Part shown: positions 1 through 6,128 of the stretch, piece after piece
Layout of the letters: every line of letters begins with the position of its first letter
How positions within the stretch are numbered: the stretch's first letter is position 1
Assembly (NCBI GenBank): GCA_015066165.1
Contig: SVOX01000078.1
Location: 1 to 7,683, forward strand
Reading direction: 5' to 3'
Length of the DNA stretch: 7,683 nucleotides
Source of the DNA: Oscillospiraceae bacterium
Lineage (GTDB): Bacteria > Bacillota > Clostridia > Oscillospirales > Acutalibacteraceae
Notes under the pieces: model-generated
The model's input: only the letters and a program-made list of their open reading frames with translations
The model's database searches: none
What the model was told of the DNA's origin: nothing
Position numbers and translations under genes: made by a program

Positions 1-1
1 C

Positions 2-1474
2 ATTACGGCTGCTGCGGTTTTTGTTCCCAAACTGATAAACCAAAACCAAAACATCGAAACCGCCATAGATGCGAAAACTGCTCGGCTTCGTGCTAACTTG
101 GGCCAAACTTTTGACGGCTTTGCCCAAAACGAAGCCAACGCTTTAAGAAAAAAAATCTTAAATTCCAAAAACACCGATGAACTTTATGAAGTTGTAGGTG
201 TTAAATATTACATTTCGGCAGAAGGCGACGATAATAACGACGGCTACACCCCCGAAAAGCCAATTAAAACGCTCGAACGCCTTAACCAAATTTATTTATG
301 CCCCGGTGATGCGGTACTTTTTAAACGTGGTGACGTTTTTCGTTTTGGAGAAACCGTAAAACTTAAAAGCAACGTGATTTACGGTTGTTACGGCGAAGGT
401 GTAAAACCGAGAATTTACGGCTCCCCCGAAAACTATGCTCAAAACGACAAATGGGAAACAGAAACCGCAAACGTTTGGAAAATTCCGCTTACCTGCGACG
501 AAGCGTGCGGACTTGTTATAAACCACAGCGAAATTATAGGTGTAAAAAAGATAGATGATGTTTCCGCTCTCAAACAAAACGGCGACTATCTTCACGATAC
601 CGAAAAAGGTGTTTTCTACCTTTACTGTGACCAAGGAAACCTATGTGAAGTTTATAAAGATATTGAAATTATGCCTTCTACAAATATTCTTGCGGCAGGT
701 GTAAACAAAGAAAAAATTGTTGTCGATAATCTTTGCATTAAATATTCGTCGGGCTTTGGCATTACTTCTACCAACACCAAAAACGGATTTACGGTTACAA
801 ACTGTGAATTTGGTTTTTTGGGCGGTAAATGGGTAAACGCTCAAACCAAGAAGTTGCGTTACGGCAACGCTGTGGAACTTTGGAACGGCGGAAAAAACGT
901 TAAAATAGAAAACAACTGGTTCTACCAAACTTATGATTCGGCTCTTTCCTGGCAAGGAAACTTGGGCGCTGATTATATTAACATTTCTTTTTCGGGCAAC
1001 CTTTTTGAATACAACAACGGTGATATTGAATTTTTTGACCGCAACGGCGCAAAACTCGAAAACTTTGTTATGAAAGACAATATTATGAGATTTACAAGTA
1101 TGGGTTGGGGTACCAGAAAAAATGACGGTGGAATACGTGGTATTGAAGGTTGCGTCCGTGCAGTAACCGGTTTTAGAGGAAAACCGGAACTTGCAATGGA
1201 TGTAAGAAGTGTGTTGTTTGAAAACAACATAATCGACTGCCCTGCCCGTCAAATAATTAACTGGAATATCGAGCCCGAACATTTAAAAAATGTAAAAGCC
1301 ACAGGTACAAAACTTTATGTAAAAGGTTCTTTAAGAACGCTTGAGCCATGTTTACAGGGCTTGCAACAAAGCGCAAACGATAAGTATGACGGACGTTTTG
1401 CTGTTGGTGAAAAGCAACTTAAAGAAATGTTTACACGCTTTGAACCAAAAGCCGAAATTTACTGGGAAGATTAA
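2..1474 (+). CDS. Right-handed parallel beta-helix protein, copy 1 (type A, probably membrane-anchored; 5' end outside window)
   Basis: The frame is open from base 2, so 490 residues are visible and the true start lies upstream. The TTG at 98 is not the start: the 32 codons before it encode ITAAAVFVPKL, which looks like the end of a membrane helix, followed by a linker and TARLRAN, matching TAKLRAN of copy 4. Motifs in visible numbering: YYISAEGDDNNDGYTP 69-84 (helix entry), GDAVLFKRGDVFRFG 102-116, short coils of the type VVDNLCIKY and FTVTNCEFGFLGG in the middle, DSALSWQG, FEYNNGDIEFF around D341/E343, NIMRFTSMGWGTR 360-372, DCPARQ 412-417, RTLEPCLQGLQ 445-455. The fold assignment rests on the entry signature and coil ladder; the reaction is unknown. 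No GH28 or PL1 catalytic motif is seen. It is the first visible gene of a tight operon with copies 2-4. Of all the copies it is most like copy 4 (INH..I.GVKK, EIMPST, EPEH). Confidence 0.9.
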   Translation: MTAAAVFVPKLINQNQNIETAIDAKTARLRANLGQTFDGFAQNEANALRKKILNSKNTDELYEVVGVKYYISAEGDDNNDGYTPEKPIKTLERLNQIYLCPGDAVLFKRGDVFRFGETVKLKSNVIYGCYGEGVKPRIYGSPENYAQNDKWETETANVWKIPLTCDEACGLVINHSEIIGVKKIDDVSALKQNGDYLHDTEKGVFYLYCDQGNLCEVYKDIEIMPSTNILAAGVNKEKIVVDNLCIKYSSGFGITSTNTKNGFTVTNCEFGFLGGKWVNAQTKKLRYGNAVELWNGGKNVKIENNWFYQTYDSALSWQGNLGADYINISFSGNLFEYNNGDIEFFDRNGAKLENFVMKDNIMRFTSMGWGTRKNDGGIRGIEGCVRAVTGFRGKPELAMDVRSVLFENNIIDCPARQIINWNIEPEHLKNVKATGTKLYVKGSLRTLEPCLQGLQQSANDKYDGRFAVGEKQLKEMFTRFEPKAEIYWED

Positions 1475-1492
1475 CTGGAAAGGAAGATACAT

Positions 1493-2956
1493 ATGAAAAA
1501 TAAAAACGTTATTAACATTGAGCAAACCAACGAAATTGCGATTGCAAAACTTCGTGCAAGTTACGGCAATATGGCAACCGGCTACTGCGAAGAAGAAGCC
1601 GATGCGCTTCGTGCTAAAATTCTCAATGCTCCTAACACTCAAGAAGTTTATGAGATAAGGGGCACAACGTACTACGTTTCAGCAAACGGTGATGACCAAA
1701 ACGACGGTTTATCTCCCGAAAAGCCAATTAAATCGCTTGACCGTATTGAAAAATTGGAACTTAAAAACGGTGACGCTATTCTTTTTGAGCGAGGAAGTAT
1801 TTTCCGTTTTAAAAGAACCATGAATATTGTAAACGGCATTACCTACGGTTGTTACGGCGAAGGCGTGAAACCAGCTCTTTACGGTTCTCCCGAAAATTAT
1901 GCCCTGAATGACAGTTGGGAAGAAGTGAAACCAAACATTTGGAAAATCGACTTTCCTTATGAATATGCAAGCGGATGTATTCTTGATTACGGTATGATTG
2001 CAGGTGTTCAAAAGTGGGACACCAAATTTGACGGTATGAAAGAAAACGGCGACTACTTCCACGATTTAGAAACCAATAATTTCTATCTTTATAGCAAAGG
2101 CAAGCCAAGCGAAGTTTGGCACGATATTGAAATTATGCCTACCTTTTCGCTTATAATGATGCGTGATACCAAAGACGTTGTAATAGATAATATTTGTATG
2201 AAATATGCTGCAGGTTTTGGTATATCCGCTCCCGATACTCAAGGCAATATTAAAATCACCAACTGTGAATTAGGATACTTGGGCGGTTTATGGGAAGGCG
2301 TAAAACCTGGCGGCAGAGTTCGTTTTGGTAATGCTATTGAATTTTGGGCAGGTGCCAAAGATACCATTGTTGAAAACTGTTGGTTTTACCAAACCTATGA
2401 CTCTGCTCTCACTTGGCAAGGTTCAGGCGGTAAATACGGTCAATGGGGTATTGAATATATAAATATCACCTACCGTGAAAACCTTTTTGAATACAACAAC
2501 GCCGATATTGAATTTTTTGCGGGCAACAACTTCCCGCTTGAAAACTTCCGTATGGAAGACAATATTATGCGATTTACAAGCATGGGTTGGGGCAGCCGCA
2601 CATACGACGGTGGTTACCGCGGTATTGAAGGTTGCGTTCGTGCAGTAACAGGCGGCGGAGCAAGAATACTTGACGTTAAGAGCGCTTACTTCTTAAATAA
2701 CCTTATGGACTGTCCCGCAAGACAAACTATGAACTGGAACGTTGAGCCGTGGCAACTTGAAAAAATTCACGCTTCGGGCACACGTCTTTACATAAAGAGC
2801 GAATACCGTACATTAGAACCATGCCTTCAAGGTCTTCAAAACCAACCCGGTCTTCCCTATGACCGCCGTTTTGCTTGTAACAAACAAGAACTTATTGAAG
2901 GATATGAAATTTTTGAAAAAGATGCTGACATCCGTTGGGATGAACACGATAAATAG
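1493..2956 (+). CDS. Right-handed parallel beta-helix protein, copy 2 (type B, no signal peptide)
   Basis: Complete at 487 residues. The ATG is set by AAGGAAG at 1480-1486, six bases upstream, and it lies 18 bp after the stop of copy 1. The N-terminus (MKNKNVINIEQTN) is polar, with no hydrophobic stretch, so the protein should stay in the cytoplasm unless exported by an unusual route. It begins about where the membrane segment of copies 1 and 4 ends. Motifs: AKLRAS 18-23, YYVSANGDDQNDGLSP 60-75, GDAILFERGSIFRF 93-106, YGCYGEGVKP 118-127, coil ladder about 209-345 (VVIDNICMKY 229-238, IKITNCELGYLGG 253-265, DSALTWQG 303-310, FEYNNADIEFF 332-342), NIMRFTSMGWGSR 357-369, RGIEGCVRAVTG 376-387, DCPARQ 406-411, YRTLEPCLQGLQ 438-449 and an acidic tail. 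Ten cysteines are present, several shared by all copies. It may be a polysaccharide lyase, hydrolase or binding protein; function is unassigned. It ends in TAG, unlike its neighbours. Confidence 0.93.
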   Translation: MKNKNVINIEQTNEIAIAKLRASYGNMATGYCEEEADALRAKILNAPNTQEVYEIRGTTYYVSANGDDQNDGLSPEKPIKSLDRIEKLELKNGDAILFERGSIFRFKRTMNIVNGITYGCYGEGVKPALYGSPENYALNDSWEEVKPNIWKIDFPYEYASGCILDYGMIAGVQKWDTKFDGMKENGDYFHDLETNNFYLYSKGKPSEVWHDIEIMPTFSLIMMRDTKDVVIDNICMKYAAGFGISAPDTQGNIKITNCELGYLGGLWEGVKPGGRVRFGNAIEFWAGAKDTIVENCWFYQTYDSALTWQGSGGKYGQWGIEYINITYRENLFEYNNADIEFFAGNNFPLENFRMEDNIMRFTSMGWGSRTYDGGYRGIEGCVRAVTGGGARILDVKSAYFLNNLMDCPARQTMNWNVEPWQLEKIHASGTRLYIKSEYRTLEPCLQGLQNQPGLPYDRRFACNKQELIEGYEIFEKDADIRWDEHDK

Positions 2957-2971
2957 AAGAGGTAAAAAATT

Positions 2972-4426
2972 ATGAAAAATCCAAATGTAGTAAACGTTGA
3001 AAGAACAAATGATATCTCTCTTGCTAAACTTCGTGCAAATTACGCTAACCCAGCCGAAGGTTATCTTGAAACGCAAGCAGATGAAATGCGTGCTAAAATT
3101 TTAAACACCGGCAACACCGAAGAGTATTACGAAATAAAGGGAACTAAATACTACTTCTCGGTTTCGGGTAACGACAATAACGACGGTCTCTCCCCCGAAA
3201 CACCAAAATCTTCTCTTGAAGCGTTAGAAGCATTACCCCTTAAAGACGGTGATGCTGTGCTCTTTAAACGTGGTGATATATTCCGTTACACACGTACATA
3301 CGGTCTTGTAGATGGTATTACCTACGGTTCTTACGGCGAAGGACTTAAACCTGCTTTCTACGGCTCACCCGAAGAATATGCCGAAAACGATACCTGGCGT
3401 GAAGTTAAACCTAATATTTGGGAAATGGACTTCCCTTACGAATACGCAGGCGGACTTATTATTGACTACAGCAAAATTATGGGTGTTCAAAAGTTTGCAG
3501 GTATTGACGCTTTGACCGACAACGGCGACTACACCAACGATTTTGAAAACAAAAAATTCTACCTTTATTGTGACAGTGGCAAACCAAACGAAGTTTATCA
3601 CTCTATTGAAATAATGAATGCTTGTACCATTTTCCAAATGAAAGGAAGTAAAGATATCGTAATTGATAACATCTGCTTTAAATATTCAAGCGGTTTTGCT
3701 ATTTCTTCACCCGACCCTAAAGGAAATATCCAAATTACCAACTGTGAATTTGGTTTCCTTGGCGGTAAGTGGTACGGTAAAGAAAAAGGCCGTCTTCGTT
3801 ACGGTAATGCTTTGGAAGTTTGGGGCGGTCTTCCCAACCTTTATGTTGACGGTTTCCTTGTTAAAAACAACTGGTTCTACCAAACTTATGACTCGGCTCT
3901 CACCTGGCAAGGTAACCAAAGCGGTACTGTTTACAAAGATTTCACCTATACCGAAAATCTTTTTGAATATAATAACTGCGACATTGAATTTTTCGACAAA
4001 GACAAATCAGTGCTTGATAACTTCGTAATGTCAAAGAATATTATGAGATTTACCAGCATGGGCTGGGGCACCAGAACCTTTGATGGCGGTATTCGCGGTA
4101 TTGAGGGTTGCATTCGTGCTTCAACAGGCGGTGTTGGCCGTAAAATGATAATCACCGATGCATATTTCACCGATAATATGCTCGACTGTCCCGCACGTCA
4201 AATTATCAACTGGAACACTTCCCCCGAACAAAAAGAAAAAATTCACGCTTCGGGTACAGTTCTTTATGTAAAATCGGCTTACCGTACTTTAGAACCTTGC
4301 TTACAAGGACTTCAAGATGACCTTGAAACCGAAGCCCGTGACTGCAGATTTGCTAAAAACGAACAGGAACTTATTGAAATGTTCCCCAAATTCGAAAGAG
4401 GCGCAAAAATTTACTGGGATAAGTAA
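2972..4426 (+). CDS. Right-handed parallel beta-helix protein, copy 3 (type B, no signal peptide)
   Basis: Complete at 484 residues. AAGAGG at 2957-2962 directly follows the stop of copy 2 and precedes the ATG by nine bases. It aligns with copy 2 without a gap over about the first 265 residues and shares the type B marks MKN.NV.N.E.TN, VKPNIW, DFPYEYA and the DY..I.GVQK strand. It differs from copy 2 by about five extra residues before WFYQTYD (NLYVDGF region, 289-295) and about five fewer after WQG. Motifs: YYFSVSGNDNNDGLSP 60-75, GDAVLFKRGDIFRY 93-106, ITNCEFGFLGG 255-265, DSALTWQG 307-314, FEYNNCDIEFF 331-341, NIMRFTSMGWGTR 356-368, RGIEGCIRASTG 375-386, DCPARQIINW 405-414, YRTLEPCLQGLQ 437-448. 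No export signal is seen. Probable third gene of the operon. The beta-helix fold call is firm; activity and substrate are unknown. Confidence 0.93.
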   Translation: MKNPNVVNVERTNDISLAKLRANYANPAEGYLETQADEMRAKILNTGNTEEYYEIKGTKYYFSVSGNDNNDGLSPETPKSSLEALEALPLKDGDAVLFKRGDIFRYTRTYGLVDGITYGSYGEGLKPAFYGSPEEYAENDTWREVKPNIWEMDFPYEYAGGLIIDYSKIMGVQKFAGIDALTDNGDYTNDFENKKFYLYCDSGKPNEVYHSIEIMNACTIFQMKGSKDIVIDNICFKYSSGFAISSPDPKGNIQITNCEFGFLGGKWYGKEKGRLRYGNALEVWGGLPNLYVDGFLVKNNWFYQTYDSALTWQGNQSGTVYKDFTYTENLFEYNNCDIEFFDKDKSVLDNFVMSKNIMRFTSMGWGTRTFDGGIRGIEGCIRASTGGVGRKMIITDAYFTDNMLDCPARQIINWNTSPEQKEKIHASGTVLYVKSAYRTLEPCLQGLQDDLETEARDCRFAKNEQELIEMFPKFERGAKIYWDK

Positions 4427-4431
4427 TTTAT

Positions 4432-5988
4432 ATGAAATTTATTTCAAAACGTAGAAAATTTATTTTTATTCCAATTATAATAATTTGTTTGTTTTTTTGT
4501 GTTTTGGTTATCGGAAATTTTTTATTGCCCTTATTAACCCCTTCTTCAAAGCCCAATAAAATCATGCCAATACCAACCAATATTGACACTTCAACCGATA
4601 TGTCAACCGCAAAATTGAGAGCAAATTTATATGATACGGCATCAGGTTATTGCGAAACACAAGCCAATAATTTAAGAAGCCAGATATTAAATTCAAAAAA
4701 TACACAAGAACTTTACAAAATAAGCGGTACAACGTATTATGTTTCTTCTTCCCAAGGTGACGATAATAACGACGGTCTCTCCCCCGAAAAACCGCTTAAA
4801 TCAATTTTTGGTATTCGCAAGTCTTACAAAGCATCGGGCGATGCAGTACTTTTTAAACGTGGTGATACTTTTCGCTTTGGTGAATCGTTTTTTACCGAAG
4901 ACGGCTTGATTTACGGTGCTTACGGTGAAGGTGAAAAGCCAAAAATTTACGGCTCTCCCGAAAATTATGCCAAATCAAAAAATTGGCAAAAACACCGTAA
5001 AAATATTTGGAAAATTCCTTTTGACTACCCCGAAGCCGGAGGCGTTGTTATAAACCACGGACAAATTGTTGGTGTGAAAAAATCGATGGTATTCACCCTG
5101 TTTGAAAACGGCGACTATTACCACGATATATACTCCGGCTATTTGTATCTCTACTGCAACAGCGGAAATCCAAGCGAAGAATACCAAGACATAGAAATTA
5201 TGCCTTCTACAACAATTTTCGATGCTGTAGATGGTAATTATAACGTTACCATAGATAATCTTTGTCTTAAATATTCTGCAGGATTTGCCATTCACGCTAT
5301 AAATGCTTTAGATTTTACTGTTACTAACTGTGAAATAGGTTTCATTGGTGGCAAATGGACAAGTGACAAACGGGTTAGGTACGGTAACGCTATAGAATTT
5401 TGGTCAGGCGCCGAAAAAGTAAAGGTTGAAAACAACTGGGTTTATCAGACCTTTGATTCCGCTCTTACTTGGCAAGGTAAAAACGGAAGAAAATATATTG
5501 ACGTTTCTTTTTCAAATAATCTTTTAGAATATAATAATGCCGATATTGAATTTTTTGAAAACGAAGGTTTGCTTTCAAATTTTGTTATAAAAAATAACAT
5601 TATGCGTTTTACCAGTATGGGTTGGGGTACACGAAGAAATGACGGCGGAATACGTGGTATTGAGGGTTGTATCAGAGGTGTCACCGGATCGCACCCCCGC
5701 AATAAACCCGTCACAGTTGAAAGCGCCTACTTCATAGATAATATTATCGATTGCCCCGCAAGGCAAATCATAAATTGGAGTTGGGAACCCGAACACAGCG
5801 AAGTCATTCACGCCAAAGGCACAAAACTTTATATAAAAGAAGAATATCGTACTTTGAAAAAATGTTTACAAGGACTGCAAACCAAAAAAGGAGAGTCTTA
5901 TTACAAAAGGTCGGCTTCTAATTTACAAGAATTAAAACAGGACTTTGAAACTTTCGAAAAAGATGCCGAAATATATTGGGGCAAATAA
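4432..5988 (+). CDS. Membrane-anchored right-handed parallel beta-helix protein, copy 4 (type A)
   Basis: 518 residues, the longest complete copy. The N-terminus has a basic tip (SKRRK, 5-9) and a hydrophobic helix at about 10-35 rich in Ile, Phe and Leu, then a Pro/Ser/Thr linker to about 57. No A-x-A cleavage site or clear lipobox is seen, so a signal anchor that tethers the beta-helix outside the membrane is the best reading; a cleaved signal peptide is the alternative. After TAKLRAN (59-65) the core follows: YYVSSSQGDDNNDGLSP 102-118, GDAVLFKRGDTFRFG 136-150, YGAYGEGEKP 161-170, VTNCEIGFIGG 297-307, DSALTWQG 342-349, LEYNNADIEFF 365-375, NIMRFTSMGWGTR 389-401, DCPARQIINW 440-449. RTLKKCLQGLQ 473-483 replaces the RTLEPCLQGLQ of copies 1-3. 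It starts five bases after copy 3 stops and has no clear Shine-Dalgarno sequence, so translation may depend on coupling to copy 3. Its opening codons are more AT-rich than those of copies 2 and 3. Confidence 0.93.
   Translation: MKFISKRRKFIFIPIIIICLFFCVLVIGNFLLPLLTPSSKPNKIMPIPTNIDTSTDMSTAKLRANLYDTASGYCETQANNLRSQILNSKNTQELYKISGTTYYVSSSQGDDNNDGLSPEKPLKSIFGIRKSYKASGDAVLFKRGDTFRFGESFFTEDGLIYGAYGEGEKPKIYGSPENYAKSKNWQKHRKNIWKIPFDYPEAGGVVINHGQIVGVKKSMVFTLFENGDYYHDIYSGYLYLYCNSGNPSEEYQDIEIMPSTTIFDAVDGNYNVTIDNLCLKYSAGFAIHAINALDFTVTNCEIGFIGGKWTSDKRVRYGNAIEFWSGAEKVKVENNWVYQTFDSALTWQGKNGRKYIDVSFSNNLLEYNNADIEFFENEGLLSNFVIKNNIMRFTSMGWGTRRNDGGIRGIEGCIRGVTGSHPRNKPVTVESAYFIDNIIDCPARQIINWSWEPEHSEVIHAKGTKLYIKEEYRTLKKCLQGLQTKKGESYYKRSASNLQELKQDFETFEKDAEIYWGK
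4459..4536 (+). other. Predicted signal-anchor / transmembrane segment of copy 4
   Basis: Codons 10-35 encode an almost unbroken run of Phe, Ile, Leu, Val and Cys just after SKRRK. The positive tip followed by a hydrophobic helix predicts insertion with the N-terminus inside and the beta-helix outside. Copies 2, 3, 5 and 6 have nothing equivalent. Copy 1 shows what appears to be the last turn of one at bases 2-34. Confidence 0.85.
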
Positions 5989-6042
5989 TTCAAAACAAAA
6001 TACATATATTAAAAACTTTCCATTTAAGTATAATTTTATACC

Positions 6043-6071
6043 TTGTAATAAAAAAAGCGGTATGCTATAAT
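6043..6071 (+). promoter_or_regulatory. Sigma-A type extended -10 promoter for copies 5 and 6
   Basis: TTGTAA at 6043-6048 matches four of six -35 consensus bases. After a 17-bp spacer comes a perfect TATAAT at 6066-6071, preceded by TG at 6063-6064 (extended -10, TGcTATAAT). An AT-rich stretch lies upstream (about 6018-6040). Transcription would start near 6078, giving a leader of about 50 nt before the ATG of copy 5. It lies in the only gap longer than 18 bp in the array, which supports a separate transcription unit. Predicted from consensus matches only. Confidence 0.7.
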
Positions 6072-6094
6072 GCAAAAAAATGCTGTAGCATACC
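6059..6094. promoter_or_regulatory. Imperfect 36-bp dyad over the -10 and start site: candidate operator
   Basis: GGTATGCTA (6059-6067) pairs perfectly with TAGCATACC (6086-6094). The pairing continues with T6068-G6085 and A6069-T6084, then, after a two-base bulge, GCA (6072-6074) with TGC (6081-6083) around an A6 loop. The left arm contains most of the -10 box and the centre falls at the expected start site, as in operators for dimeric repressors. Read on the minus strand, the hairpin is followed by GC and seven T, so it could also act as an intrinsic terminator in that direction, though no minus-strand gene is present. On the + strand the following bases (CTATTGTTTTATT) make a poor terminator tract. 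Confidence 0.6.
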
Positions 6095-6115
6095 CTATTG
6101 TTTTATTAGAGCACC

Positions 6116-6120
6116 GGAGG
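6116..6120 (+). promoter_or_regulatory. Shine-Dalgarno site that fixes the start of copy 5
   Basis: GGAGG sits eight bases before ATG 6129. The same frame stays open back to 5976, but that upstream part overlaps the end of copy 4, contains the promoter and dyad, has no Shine-Dalgarno sequence, and encodes 51 residues with no match to the other copies. The start at 6129 gives MKGNFNHKGFF, matching copy 6, which starts MKCNFNHKGFF. Confidence 0.9.
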
Positions 6121-6128
6121 TAATTTTT

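Noticed and set aside
3663..4028. Overlapping + strand open frames inside copies 3 and 5 (also 3312-3515 and 6898-7116)
   Set aside because: They are out of frame within well-supported genes, and I see no separate start signal or recognisable product.
6029..6034. A second TATAAT upstream of the chosen promoter
   Set aside because: No acceptable -35 box lies 16-18 bp upstream and no TG precedes it; it is part of an AT-rich stretch that may act as an upstream element.
6059..6107. Rho-independent terminator for copies 1-4 on the + strand
   Set aside because: The stem is good, but the following CTATTGTTTT tract is interrupted and the predicted transcription start lies inside the hairpin, so an operator is the better explanation.
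5976..6128. N-terminal extension of copy 5 by 51 residues in the open frame
   Set aside because: It overlaps copy 4, has no Shine-Dalgarno sequence, spans the promoter and dyad, and has no counterpart in the other copies; GGAGG at 6116 supports the ATG at 6129.
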